A DNA stretch of 64,000 nucleotides from Procambarus clarkii (taxonomy: Eukaryota; Arthropoda; Malacostraca; Decapoda; Cambaridae). A program made the translations under genes and the position numbers. The notes below the pieces were generated by a model. It searched no databases, was not told the DNA's origin, and worked only from the letters and a program-made list of their open reading frames with translations. Where the stretch lies: assembly GCF_040958095.1 (NCBI RefSeq), contig NC_091228.1, positions 13,882,899 to 13,946,898 on the forward strand, given 5' to 3'. Numbering within the stretch: position 1 is the stretch's first letter; each line of letters starts with the position of its first letter. This document shows positions 47,144 to 60,025 of this stretch, piece after piece.

Positions 47144-49702
47144 TTGGTAATGTCTACTCTTCAGTGGAATATTCGTGGATTTTATGCCAACTTCCATGAA
47201 CTCCAACTTCTAATTACACAGTTTTCACCGGATTGTGTTTGTCTCCTGGAACCAACGCTTGGTGCTCGTCCTGGTCACTTTCGTGGTTATTCCTTTCTTT
47301 CCAACTTAACTGCTCTCTTAATTCGATCTGATATTCCCTTCGTCCCCCTATTTCTTCCGTCACCTATCCATTGTTCTGCTGCCCGTGTTTTTGTGGGTAT
47401 ATGATATAAAGTCTGTTCCATTTATCTCCCCCCAAATGTCCCGCTTTCCCTTCCTGATCTTAAGCACCTCCTGGACTCCTTGCCAGAGCCGGTGCTCCTT
47501 TTGGGTGATTCCAACTGTCGACATTCCCTCTGGGGCGATGCAGCTGACAAACACCCGAGGCCGTCTTCTCGAACCGTTCGTCCACGTTTCTTCTCTATCT
47601 CTTCTGAATTCTGATGAGCCCACTCATGTGGACTCTCGAACTCGCAACCTTTCCTGTCTTGATCTTTCTCTCTGCTCGCCGTCCCTTTACTTAGATTTCA
47701 CGTGGCAGGTTCTTGATGACCTCCATAACAGTGATCATTTCCCCATCCTCGCTTTTTTTTCTCTTTCCACCCTCCCCTCTCCTTCTTTTTTACTCTCCGT
47801 GCTACTCTCCCTGACCACTCCTCTCTGCCTCTTCCTCGAGCCCTCCTTCTTTTTTATGACACTGTCTTCAACGCTGCCCTCCGCTCTATTCCTCGCTCTT
47901 CTTCCCGGGGCACACTGAAGTGCGTTCCCTGGTGGAATGCCGACTGTGCTTGGGCTGTCCACTGTAAGCGCGCAGCCTGGAAGAAACACCGTCGCCAGCA
48001 GACGGCTGATTCTTTTATTTTGTTTCGGAAAGCAAGTGCGGTGGCCCGTAGAACCATCCATACAGCTTAACGTGAAAGTTGGAAATCTTATGTTTCTACC
48101 ATTACATATGATACTCCTCTGCCACAGATCTGGAAGAAGAACCACAAGATTGCGGGTAAGTTCGTTCCAGATGTCTCGCCGGTTCTCCACCTCTGTGGTA
48201 CTCTTGTGGCGGATCAAGTGAAGGTCGCGACCGAACTGGGTTCCCACTTTTCTTCTGTTAGCTCTGGTTCTCATCTTCCTCAATCCTTCCTTCTTCAGCC
48301 TGGTCTTGAATCTTATCCTTTAGATTTCTGCACTCATCTCCGCCTTCCCTATAACGATCCTTTCTCTCATTCTGAACTTCAGTCTGCCCTGGACCTCTGC
48401 GGATCTACGGCGGCGGGCTCGGATGACGTTCATTATGAGATGCTTCGCCATCTCCCTCCGTGTACGTCTCAGTATTTACTGAGTCTGTATAACCAGGTCT
48501 GGGAGTCGTCGTCCGTCCCTGAGGACTAGCTCGATGCCGTTGTACTCCCTATTCGGAAACCAGAGTCTCTCGGTATGTCCCCTAAGGACCTCCACCCTAT
48601 TGCTCTCACGAGTTGTGCTTGCAAGCTGTTTGAGCGTATGGTAAATGTCCGTCTGATGTGGTTCTTGGAACACAATCACAACCTTTTTCCTTCTCAATTT
48701 AGTTTTCGCAAGTGCAGCAGCCGACTGATGTCCAGGTGAACTTGGAGGTCTATATTCGTACTGCTTTTGTTGCGAAGACCTCCGTTGTTGCTGTCCTTTT
48801 TGACCTGGAAAAGGCTTATGACACGACTTGGAGATACTATATTCTGTCCCAACTTCGTTCTTTTGGCCTTCGTGGTAATCTCCCTCTCTTCCTTCAAAGC
48901 TTTCTCTCTCGTCATACCTATCGAGTCAGGCTTGGTACCACTCTTTCTTCATCTTTTCGGCAGTATGAAGGTGTGCCCCAAGGTAGTGTTCTTAGTACTA
49001 CTCTTTTTCTGGTTGCCCTCAATGGTCTTTTTTCCTCCCTTCCTTCTGGCATCTTCTCCGCTCTTTATGTGTACGATCTTACTCTTTGCTGTCAGGGTGA
49101 TGATTCGCCTCTCCTTCAACGGCGGCTTCAACTTGCGATTGATGACGTGTCATCTTAGGCTACCAATCATGGCTTCAAGTTCTCTACTACTAAGACTTGT
49201 GCCATGACTTTTACTCAGAAGCGGGTCGTTGTTCGTCCCTCTTTGTCACTTTATCACTTTATGGTTATCCCCTTGAGTACAAAGATTCCACAAAGCATTT
49301 GGGGTTATTCTTTGACACTAGTTTGTCTTGGTCGCCCCATGTCTCTTACCTCCGTGTTGAATGCTCTTAGGCTCTTAACCTACTTAAGGTTTTGTCCCAT
49401 ACTTCTTGTGGAGCGGATAGACGCACGCTCTTGAATTTGCATTCCTCTCTTGTCCTGTCTATATTCGATTATGGTTGCCCTGCATACTCTTCTGCTTCTC
49501 CTTCTACTCTTCGCCGTCTTGATCCTTTGCACCATAGTGTGTTGCGCCTCAGCTCTGGTGCTTTTCGTTCAATTCCTACCCTCAGCTTGTACGCTGACAC
49601 TGGCTTTCTGTCTCTTCAGGACTGCCGTGATCGCTACAGTCTTTGCTATCTGGCGCGATCCTTACAGCATCCTCACTCCCGCCTCTATCGTTCTTTGACC
49701 AA

Positions 49703-49704
<2 letters not shown>
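47144..49704 (+). pseudogene. I-type LINE ORF2, copy 3 (endonuclease and RT)
   Basis: Endonuclease: MSTLQWNIRGFYANFHELQ, then LLGDSNCRHSLWG in broken frames and LHNSDHFPI. RT: CGSTAAGSDDVHYEMLRHL, VLFDLEKAYDTTWRYYI, YEGVPQGSVLSTTLFLVA and ALYVYDLTLCC, where the catalytic FVDD has become YVYD. It ends in SRLYRSLTN at the TA tract. RNase H is absent. Confidence 0.8.

Positions 49705-49798
<94 letters not shown>
49705..49798. repeat. (TA)n tract
   Basis: About 95 bp of TA repeat replacing the 3' part of LINE copy 3. Confidence 0.95.
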
Positions 49799-49800
<2 letters not shown>

Positions 49801-49906
49801 CCTATACTTGCATAAACCACAAGTGAAGATAAACAATCTTTGGACAACACCCACCAGTGGGTTGTGCTTTCTGGGTTCGAGTCCCACTGGTGGGTGTTGT
49901 CCAAAG

Positions 49907-49910
<4 letters not shown>
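49799..49910 (+). mobile_element. SINE-like piece forming a 28-bp perfect hairpin
   Basis: Left arm 49834-49861, loop 49862-49882, right arm 49883-49910, both arms perfect. GGGTTCGAGTCCC (49873-49885) in the loop and arm is a near-consensus tRNA B box. The right side looks like the original SINE; the left arm is an inverted copy. TA repeat lies on both sides. Confidence 0.7.

Positions 49911-49974
<64 letters not shown>
49911..49974. repeat. (TA)n tract
   Basis: About 64 bp of TA repeat, left flank of the PLE palindrome. Confidence 0.95.
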
Positions 49975-49977
<3 letters not shown>

Positions 49978-49978
<1 letters not shown>

Positions 49979-50129
49979 TATATTTTGGTAGCAGTCTTTC
50001 CTGTAGACATATATTATTAAATATGACCGAAAAAGTAAGATTAATAATTCTAACACGAATTTTCTCAATCTTTCGTACATTTCTTTTCACTGTTGGGGGT
50101 AAATCAAAAATCAATTCTCCAAAATTCAT
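49978..50129 (-). pseudogene. Start of the next PLE unit, P6
   Basis: [20 protein letters not shown] to [13 protein letters not shown], then TA repeat. It is intact up to the break. Confidence 0.75.
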
Positions 50130-50139
50130 TTTTATTTCT

Positions 50140-50192
50140 AGTCTGACGCGACACGAGCGCGTTTCGTAAAACTTATTACATTTTCAAAGACT
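50140..50192 (-). ncRNA. Hammerhead-like ribozyme fold, copy C
   Basis: Same pairings as copy A; stem III loop is CTCGTGT instead of CCCGTGT. Identical to copy D in the opposite arm. Confidence 0.7.
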
Positions 50193-50432
50193 TTAGTTCA
50201 CAAATACACAACTGAATAGAACTTACGCATCTCCGATTTTATATCTACATTTGAGTGAGGTGGAAGGGGTGATGTGGCATTAACACAAGACAGAACAAGA
50301 TGTGGTATTAATAGGGTATTAATTTCATCAACACAAGACAGAACAAGAGTATTAATTAATAGGGTATTAATTTCATCAACACAAGACAGAACACGAAACA
50401 ATGGATATTGAATAGAAGTGTTTGTAGAAAGC

Positions 50433-51080
50433 CTATTGGTCCATATTTCTTGATGCTTCTATATTGGAGCGGAGTCTTGAGGTGGGTAGAATATAGTTGT
50501 GCAATAATTGGCTGTTGATTGCTGGTGTTGACTTCTTGATGTGTAGTGCCTCGCAAACGTCAAGCCGCCTGCTATCGCTGTATCTATCGATGATTTCTGT
50601 GTTGTTTACTAGGATTTCTCTGGCGATGGTTTGGTTGTGGGAAGAGATTATATGTTCCTTAATGGAGCCCTGTTGCTTATGCATCGTTAAACGCCTAGAA
50701 AGAGATGTTGTCTTGCCTATATACTGGGTTTTTTGGAGCTTACAGTCCCCAAGAGGGCATTTGAAGGCATAGACGACGTTAGTCTCTTTTAAAGCGTTCT
50801 GTTTTGTGTCTGGAGAGTTTCTCATGAGTAGGCTGGCCGTTTTTCTGGTTTTATAGTAAATCGTCAGTTGTATCCTCTGATTTTTGTCTGTAGGGATAAC
50901 GTTTCTATTAACAATATCTTTCAGGACCCTTTCCTCCGTTTTATGAGCTGTGGAAAAGAAGTTCCTGTAAAATAGTCTAATAGGGGGTATAGGTGTTGTG
51001 TTAGTTGTCTCTTCAGAGGTTGCATGGCTTTTCACTTTCCTTCTTATGATGTCTTCGACGAAACCATTGGAGAAGCCGTT
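50433..51080 (-). CDS. PLE family 1 GIY-YIG endonuclease, P6
   Basis: Open on minus from the junction through MKSHATSEETTNT to NIEASRNMDQ and stop. Motifs as in P1 with SLSRRLTMH. It lacks the RT, so it can only be a fragment, yet the endonuclease frame is intact. Confidence 0.85.
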   Translation of the reverse strand, partial: NGFSNGFVEDIIRRKVKSHATSEETTNTTPIPPIRLFYRNFFSTAHKTEERVLKDIVNRNVIPTDKNQRIQLTIYYKTRKTASLLMRNSPDTKQNALKETNVVYAFKCPLGDCKLQKTQYIGKTTSLSRRLTMHKQQGSIKEHIISSHNQTIAREILVNNTEIIDRYSDSRRLDVCEALHIKKSTPAINSQLLHNYILPTSRLRSNIEASRNMDQ

Positions 51081-51083
51081 TCA

Positions 51084-51986
51084 CTTACGAGATGGAAAAG
51101 GATGGGAAGCTGCCCTTTCTAGATGTAACAGTCATGGAAAAGGGCGGAGGTTTCCACACTGCAGTCTACACTAAGGAAACAAACATAGGAATGTGCCTAA
51201 ATGCCAACAGCGACTGCCCAGACAGGTACAAGAGGAGTGTTGTTAACGCATATGTCGACCGTGCTCTCAGCCACAGCTCAGAATGGAAGCAAGTCGACGA
51301 AGAACTCTGTAGGGTAAGGCAGGTCCTAGTCAATAACGGCTTCTCCAATGGTTTCGTCGAAGACATCATAAGAAGGAAAGTGAAAAGCCATGCAACCTCT
51401 GAAGAGACAACTAACACAACACCTATACCCCCCTATTAGACTATTTTACAGGAACTTCTTTTCCACAGCTCATAAAACAGAGGAAAGGGTCCTGAAAGAT
51501 ATTGTTAATAGAAACGTTATCCCTACAGACAAAAATCAGAGGATACAACTGACGATTTACTATAAAACCAGAAAAACGGCCAGCCTACTCATGAGAAACT
51601 CTCCAGACACAAAACAGAACGCTTTAAAAGAGACTAACGTCGTCCATGCCTTCAAATGCCCTCTTGGGGACTGTAAGCTCCAAAAAACCCAGTATATAGG
51701 CAAGACAACAACATCTCTTTCTAGGCGTTTAACGATGCATAAGCAACAGGGCTCCATTAAGGAACATATAATCTCTTCCCACAACCAAACCATCGCCAGA
51801 GAAATCCTAGTAAACAACACAGAAATCATCGATAGATACAGCGATAGCAGGCGGCTTGACGTTTGCGAGGCACTACACATCAAGAAGTCAACACCAGCAA
51901 TCAACAGCCAATTATTGCACAACTATATTCTACCCACCTCAAGACTCCGCTCCAATATAGAAGCATCAAGAAATATGGACCAATAG
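51084..51986 (+). pseudogene. PLE family 1 RT C-terminus and endonuclease, P7 (one frameshift)
   Basis: RT tail in the first frame to TTNTTPIPPY. One extra C in the C run near 51428-51434 shifts to the second frame, which carries IRLFYRNFF, HAFKCPLGDC, QYIGKTTTSLSRRLTMH and CEALHIKKS to the stop at 51986. The opposite arm lacks the extra C. Confidence 0.85.
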
Positions 51987-52222
51987 GCTTTCTACAAACA
52001 CTTCTATTCAATATCCATTGTTTCGTGTTCTGTCTTGTGTTGATGAAATTAATACCCTATTAATACTCTTGTTCTGTCTTGTGTTGATGAAATTAATACA
52101 CTATTAATACCACATCTTGTTCTGTCTTGTGTTAATGCCACATCACCCCTTCCACCTCACTCAAATGTTGATATAAAATCGGAGATGCGTAAGTTCTATT
52201 CAGTTGTGTATTTGTGAACTAA

Positions 52223-52275
52223 AGTCTTTGAAAATGTAATAAGTTTTACGAAACGCGCTCGTGTCGCGTCAGACT
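52223..52275 (+). ncRNA. Hammerhead-like ribozyme fold, copy D
   Basis: Stem I 52223-52227 with 52271-52275, core TTGAAAA plus T, stem II GTAA/TTAC, GAA, stem III ACGCG/CGCGT, then C52270. Confidence 0.7.
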
Positions 52276-52285
52276 AGAAATAAAA

Positions 52286-53369
<1,084 letters not shown>

Positions 53370-55140
53370 ACTCTCCCCCCGAAGCCTGCGGTTCCGGAAG
53401 AAGTTACGTCTTCATGTGGTAGAGTGATAGGTGGAGTTGCCTCTACTTCATAGACTCTGGAGAGGGCGTCGGCTATGATGTTGTCAGAACCTTTGTTGTA
53501 GAGATCTCCAGGTTGAATTTCTGCAGTTATCAAGCCCATCGTAGAAGACGTTGAGTGAGGAATTGGGCTTGCTGCAGGAAGTGTAGGGTGTTGTGGTCCG
53601 TGTTGATGGTGGTAGACCGAGCACTTTTCAGGTATTGTTTGAAGTGCTGCAAGTTCAGGACGAAGAGTAGCTCCCTGTCGATTGTGCTGTAGTTCCCTGT
53701 AGCTGTGGTCGTTAACAGGTATATTCTCCTCGCCTCGTTGTTGCATTAGGTCACCCCCGATGCCGGTACCACTGGCGTCGACATGGAGGACGAAAGGCTT
53801 GGTGATATCTGACGAGGTGAGAATAGGATTAGAATATGGCAACGGAGCACTATTATGGTCCTGAAAATGGTTATGAAGATCAGTTAGGATTTCCGAATTG
53901 AAAAGCGCTGACTCAGTGTCAGGGCTTTCGGGAGGAGAAGCAGGGAAGGTCTCACTGTGGATGTATGGACTTTTAAAGGAAGAATATGTTATCAATACAG
54001 TGGGAGGAGTACCGTTATATAGCTTCAGGAGGTTGACGTGGCACAACTGGGTCTTCCGCCGCTTATCTGGAGTCTCTAGAACGTAGTTGTGGTTGTTTCT
54101 GCGCTCCTTGATGTGGTAGGGTCCTGAAAACCTGTTTTGCAAGGGAGAACCTGGGATAGGGAAATAGGCAAGCACGAAGTCTCCCGGTTTAAATTTCCTT
54201 ACTTTGCTGTTATGGTCGTAATAAGTCTTCATCCTCTCCTGTGCTTTCAATAGATTATCCTTAGGAAAGTTATGCACCCTCTCTAGAATGTGTTGTAGGT
54301 TTTGAAGAAACTGGGGCACATTCTGATGCTCACTGAAGGTGGCATCACGTAGAGAGTCTTTAAAAGCTTTGAGAGGAGTACGGCACTTACGTCCGTAGAG
54401 CATCTCATAAGGAGATACTCCTAGAGACTCATTGGGAAGACTTCTAAATATACACATTATTAAATCTATTTGCTTATCCCAATCCTTAAAGGTTTCATTG
54501 CAAAACTTCTTCAGGAGTGCTTTAATAGTCTGATGACTACGCTCAAGAGAACCCTGTGAAGCAGGATGATAGGGGCTGGACAATACCTGTGTGATGTTGA
54601 ACTCTTCCAGTGTCCTCTTGAAGAGATCACTGGTGAAGTTGGTGCCACAGTCGCTCTGAACCTCCCTTGGAAATCCAAACTGGGTGAAGATCTTCAATAA
54701 GTGTTTTACAACCGTAGCAGCCGTAATGTTCTTTACTGGAACTGCTATGGGGAATCTGGTGGTAGGACACAGGATGGTTAGTATATAGGCGTTACCAGAA
54801 CTGGTCAGAGGTAAAGGACCAACACAGTCTATAATAAGTCTGTGGAAAGGTTCCGCAGGCACCTGAATGGGAGTCAGTGGTGCTCTGGGGATAGAGATGT
54901 TCGGTTTACCTGCCATCTGACATGTATGACACTGTTTGACACTATTTACCATACCTGGCCAGTAGTAGTCTTGACGGATTCCGTGGTAGGTCTCGTTAAA
55001 TCCGTAGTGCGAGAGTGCTCCATGAGCCAGGTGTAGAATAGTGGGCCACAGGCTGGCAGGAATCACTAGTTGTTCGACGTTGGCCCAATCGTCCTCCTCC
55101 TTCAGTTTACTGGGTCTGTATCAGCGGTAGAGCAACTCGT
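53370..55140 (-). pseudogene. pol: Pol of gypsy copy 2 without RT
   Basis: Integrase is complete in motif: HLAHGALSHYGFNET, CHTCQ, IIDCVGPLPL, QSDCGTNFTS and SQGSLERSH. After HFQDHNSAPL the frame passes straight to SNPILTSSDITKPFVLHVDA, the RNase H start. About 940 bp of RT is gone, yet the frame continues. A later indel spoils part of RNase H (DHSYRELQHNRQGA). A stop lies near 55124 (ELLYR*YRPSK). Confidence 0.85.
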
Positions 55141-55171
55141 TCTCTAGGAAGAACCCAGGAATACTGTCAGG

Positions 55172-57114
55172 TTAAGTCTCAGCCTTGAAGAATAATGGTG
55201 TCAAGGTAAGATCTTCCCTCTGTAATTTACGGAACTCCAACGTGGTCAGATTCGGGGGTAGTTTCTGAGGGTCTTGAGGGACAGCAGTAGCAGTAGAGTC
55301 AGCTGGCTGTGGTCGGGCAGCTTGTGCACGGGTGGTCACTAAAACCGGAGGAGAAACTTCATCACTCTCTTGAACCTTTGTTGGAACATTCTCAAAGATG
55401 GGATTATCCATTACAGAGGATCACACCTGTGGTTTGTCCATGACGATCAGGTTGGTCGGTTGCAGGTCTTCTGCCAAGTCGTTGCCCAGGAGGAGTTACA
55501 CTCCAGGCATGGTAAAAAAGGCTTTTCCCTGATGGCGACTTGGACTTCACCGGTCACGAAGGGACAATCCAGGTGGACTCTGGCGAGTGGATAAGGAGTG
55601 GTAGCAGTGAGGTCAGTGATGAAGACGGTTTCCCCGGTGTAGGCGATATTGGGCACAGCCGATTTCAAAATAATTGATTGAAGAGCTGCTGTGTCCCTCA
55701 AGATCTTCAGTTTGAAACGTCCCTCCGGATCTGAACCGTTGGTAGAGACAGTTCCAGGATACAGGTGGTTACTGAAGAGAGAAAGATCATTAACATGAAC
55801 ACCAACATTCATCACAGGCTTACCGGACTTAGGAGGAGTCTGTTTGGGTTTAGTGGATTCAGTATTACCTTTGTATTGAGACTTACCACATTTATCTATG
55901 GTATGTCCATAGAGTCTACAATACTTACAGTACAATTGCGAGCCAGCTTGATCGGTACTCACTTTCTCGTAACTGTACCAAGACTTCTTACTGGAAGGTG
56001 GTTCTGGTGTCAGCCGGTGGATGAGGCTGTAAGTGTCAGCCGACTTAGCACACTTTAGGTAGTCGGTCTCTTCTTTATCTGCTAAATATAAACGGACAGG
56101 AGGAGGCACACGCCTCAAGAATTCTTCAACTAGCATGAGGTTGACGAGTTCTGCAAAGGTAGAGACATGTGCTGCTTCCAGCCATTTCATAAAATATCTC
56201 CTTTTGGTATTAGCAAATTCTAGAAAGGTAGTGGTACTTGCCTTTAGGTGGTCACGGAATTTTCTTCGGTAGCTTTCGGTGGAGAGAAGGTAGGCGTCCA
56301 ACACTGCTTGTTTCAGAGTCTGGTAGTCATTCTCAGACGCCAAAGTACTGAGTGTAATTGCAGCTCTACCTGTGAGATGTACTCTGAGAAGGGTAGCCCA
56401 TTGGTAGGCAGGCCAACTAAGTTGATTAGCAAGGGTCTCAAAGGTGGTGAAAAATACGTCGACTTCTGTCTCTACGAATGGTGGCATTAACTTACTTGCA
56501 TGTGAGATATTAAAACTTACTGGAACACTGGCGGTAGCTTGCTGGCGTTGAGTGAGGTGCGTAGTTTCCAACGCGAATTCTTGTTGACGACATTCCATAG
56601 CCAGAGCAGCTTGTTGTTTGTCATGCTCGCGTTGCATCTCCAGGTGACGATGTTTTGCTTCTAGCTGTACTTGTTCACGCTCACGGAGTATTGCAATCTC
56701 ACGTTCTTGTTCTTCTTTCCTCAAGGCAGCTTCTCGTTCCTTGAGGGCGATTTCTCGTTCCTTTATCTGTAGGGCTTCTTTTGCCAGGGTCGCTTCTCGG
56801 TCCTTTTCTTCCTTTCGTATGACAGCTGCTTCCCTTTGCTGCTCTCGTTCGATCTTGGCAAGCTCTAGTTTGAGTTTCATCGTTGCCAAATCAGGTTTAT
56901 CTGCAATAGAGTAAGTTTCGTGAGTTTCAGAGTCAATCTTACCTTCCTCTAAGAGATGATCCAGTAACAGGTTATGCAGTTCATTTTTGTTGGATCCATG
57001 GGAAACATCTAGTTGAAACTCATGTACAAGAGTTTGTAATTCGATCCTCTTGGCACGACTTAAGTTCCCTATTTCACCTGCTGGATCTGCACGGAAAGCT
57101 TGGAGACGAAACAT
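55172..57114 (-). pseudogene. gag: Gag and protease of gypsy copy 2, one frameshift
   Basis: ATG at 57114 (MFRLQAFRADPAGEIGNLSR). Long open frame with coiled coil, SCAN-like capsid, CKYCRLYGHTIDKC knuckle and LRDTAAL protease motif. A one-base change near 55520 shifts the frame; the rest (PIFENVPTKVQESDEV) is in 55411-55172. This is the better guide to the intact gag. Its coiled coil is longer than in copy 1. Confidence 0.9.
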
Positions 57115-57745
57115 GGTGAAATTAGCAAATAAATGCACAACGAATATACCCTCACATATACATACATATATGTATACATTGTATACATATACAATATGTT
57201 GTAATATGGTGAATGTCAGAAACAGGACAACGTGGCAACTGGTACCTATCCTGTGGAATCGTTAACAATTAATGTTAATTTCAAGATGGTAAATGATTAA
57301 TAAATCAAGATCGCAGGATATCTTGTACCCGGTACTCAATGTAAGAGGATAAGGGCAAGAAAATCCTACTAAGTAAGCGAAACTGAGTTTCTAAAACAAA
57401 TGAAATATTTAATTGCCTCAAAAGTGAATTAGGTAGTCCAAGAATGTAGGCATACCTTGCCGAGTCTCTATAGGACATAAGCAAGTTTTTCCCACTGAAA
57501 TGAAATATGATACTTACAGAATTAGCGAACTTTTGTGCTCTGAAAAAAGAAAGCTAATTCCCTACCTAGGTAAATATCATCTCTGACCGACGTGTAGGGG
57601 TGCGAGGTGTCAACTGGTGACTAGAACTGCTGCTGAGGTCCCAATTCAGCAACTAAAGTTCGTGCTAGAGGAACTATGGCCCTCTTTATCCTCCTACCGT
57701 CGGATTGCAGAAGATTAGGTGCTCTTGACCCAGGGACAGACCAAT
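57115..57745 (-). other. Gypsy copy 2 leader (partial)
   Basis: Matches 2320-2890 on the opposite strand. No ORF. Confidence 0.7.
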
Positions 57746-58921
57746 TGCAACCCAGATCTCATTAACGTATTACATCAGTAATTATGCAGAAAAGAATTAT
57801 CCGTGATTAGTAATTTCTGTGGTGAATGCGAGAGACGGGTTGAGGGAGGGCGAAGACGCCATTGCGCACGAGGCATTCCTGGCGATGAGAGAGGTGAGAC
57901 GCGTGGTAGTGACTGAAGAGATTTCCAACAAGAATTACGTTGCAACTCCACCAATAGTCACCAATTACCTCCGCACGTGTTCTGCAGTGCCTTGCCAGTT
58001 AATAATGCGTCAACAATTGAAGCCACTGCCCGTAATTACGCGTGCACAGCAGTGGACGTCTGGGACTGGCAGACGCGGTTTCGGCAGACCTTAGTATTTG
58101 AAACGCTCATGTTAAGTACACCAATCTTGTTTGATGCATCACTCTGGGTTGTATATTTGTGGGTAGTCTGTCGTAACGAAGAATGAACAACAAACACACA
58201 ACGTTAGTTGATTTTCTTCATTTATTTCCACTTTAATGAATACTTGAAATAATTCGTAGCCTAATAAAATGCTACTTAAATTTCTCTGATTGCAGTGTGT
58301 ATACGAGGAGTCAAGTTGTTTCTCTTCATTCCTGATATTCACTTCGGGTTCTTTCTTTATTGGGATCCTGTGACCACAAAAACGAATTACGAAATGGAGT
58401 TACAGAAGTCGTCTTACAGCTAAGACACCAATTCCGTATAAATTTAGCTAAGATTATTACTGATTTCAATATAATTCATATAGCATCTTTACAGTAAATA
58501 ATTTACTGCCAGAATTTATGACTTGGTAATTAAGGTGTTTGCTCTTACTGTTACTCAATAATTCATAATCTTTAATATTCATTATTTGAGGTATCATATC
58601 TTTGAATCTATTTTAGTTTAGATTTGCTATGTTACGAACTCGACAATGAACTAGTGACGAACCACACTGGTTCCTAGATATATATGAACTTCTAGAAATA
58701 CCCCCCCCCCCCAAATGTTGATAGTTGAGGCTTTGACTTTAATTAATTAATAATACAGTCTACTCATTATTTTCAAGTGATTATTCATTTAATTATTATC
58801 CATAGGCACTTGTTCTATAGTGTCAATCTAATAATCACCATTATTCCTTTTATTTCTTTCATTAATTTTTCCTCTTTTATATGTTCACTGTGCATGGTTG
58901 ATTTGTAATATAATTTTATTG
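57746..58921. other. Unclassified DNA, no gene seen
   Basis: No LTR, tandem repeat or known coding match. A C run lies at 58700-58710. Confidence 0.55.
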
Positions 58922-59420
58922 GAGGTGTTGTGCCCCCAAAGATACAAAGCCAGTGTTCTTAATGCTTATATTCGTTGAGCGCTTACCCACTGCTCTGAAT
59001 GGAGCAACGTGAGTACAGAGTTTGAAAGAGTAACTCAGGTATTGGTTAACAACGGATATAGCAACGCGGAAATAAACGCTGCTATAAGAAGACACTTGGA
59101 CCGTTGGTATAATCCAGAACCTAGAACAGAAACCACAACACCTCCAATAAAATTATATTACAAATCAACCATGCACAGTGAACATATAAAAGAGGAAAAA
59201 ATAATGAAAGAAATAATCCGTAAAGGAGTAAAAAGCACTACTCCTAACCAAAACATAAACCTGATAATATTCTACAAAACCAAGAAGACTTCCGAACTCC
59301 TTATCAAAAACAGCCCGAAGCCGACGGAGCACCCTCTACAGCAGTCAAGCGTTGTATACATGTACACTTACCCCCACGAAGGATGTAACCTTCACTGTAA
59401 GTACATAGGTATGACGTCAG
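58922..59420 (+). pseudogene. PLE family 2 fragment P8
   Basis: KASVLNAYI then a stop (TGA, in place of the second Arg of FRRAL in P2), ALTHCSEWSNVSTEFERVTQ, and the endonuclease to CKYIGMTS, where it breaks off. P2 continues at this point with TKLTRRLTCH, so the catalytic Arg and Glu are lost. Tyr replaces Cys in YTYPHEGC. Confidence 0.8.
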
Positions 59421-60025
59421 TAGTAGGGATGACATGCCAGCGGCTCCTTTTTTTTTTTGGGCAGAGGACCCCTGTGGACTGTACAGTCCAGCGGCTCCTT
59501 TTTTTTTGGGCGGAAAGTTACCTGTGGGAGCCAGGGTTTTCAGGTAAATTTTGTCAGTCACAGATTTTAGAAGTAAGGATTTCTTATGATGAAAATAATT
59601 TCCGAGACTTAGAAGTTTGTTAAGGTCTTATGGGAGAAATTCAAATATCGTATGTAGCGCTTTAAGGTTTTCAGGAGAACTCTACGGACATATTTTACAT
59701 GTTTTCAACTTACAAAAATCGTCTATGTAAGCCATAGTTTTCAGGTAAATTTAGAAAATCACCTGTGTGAGCCAGGGTTTTCAGGTCTCGTACCTCACAC
59801 CCCCTCCCTCCCCCGTTACCTCGCAATCTCTCGCGTCACCTTTATTTACCTTACGCCCGGCCAGCCAGGTTACCTCTTATCTTATCTTCTCCATAATAAT
59901 ATCTGGACCGTCCCTCCACTCTCTCTCTCTCTCTCCTTTCATTCAGTTCAGCTATTTTCCAACATCGTATGTTTGCTCCTTTTCATTAAGCAAGTCAGTT
60001 TTACACAAATAAATCGTGTTAGTAA
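59421..60025. repeat. Short duplications after the broken PLE
   Basis: CCAGCGGCTCCTTTTTTTT occurs twice (near 59439 and 59489). GAGCCAGGGTTTTCAGG or close variants occur near 59528, 59731 and 59770. No gene seen. Confidence 0.65.

Larger units (their letters stand above)
44225..49704 (+). mobile_element. I-type LINE with RNase H, copy 3 (3'-truncated by (TA)n)
   Basis: Plus-strand copy of the family at 27-37.8 kb: 5' UTR (44225-44778), ORF1, endonuclease and RT, cut at CTTTGACCAACTTATA before RNase H. ORF1 is interrupted by the CR1-like piece at 45987-46318. Confidence 0.85.
49975..51080 (-). mobile_element. PLE family 1 copy P6, left arm of palindrome
   Basis: Minus-strand PLE from the end of the RT (NGFSNGFVEDIIRRKVK) through endonuclease, hammerhead-like fold and next-unit start to the TA tract. 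It is nearly identical to 51335-52440 reversed. The junction with P7 at 51080/51081 shares CGTT between the two parents. Confidence 0.9.

Noticed and set aside
49862..49882. tRNA gene around the GGGTTCGAGTCCC motif
   Set aside because: Only the T-arm-like box is present; there is no acceptor stem or anticodon arm, so it is a SINE piece.
57746..58921. Missing 5' LTR of gypsy copy 2
   Set aside because: No TGTGACG or CGTCACA ends and no similarity to the three LTRs was found.
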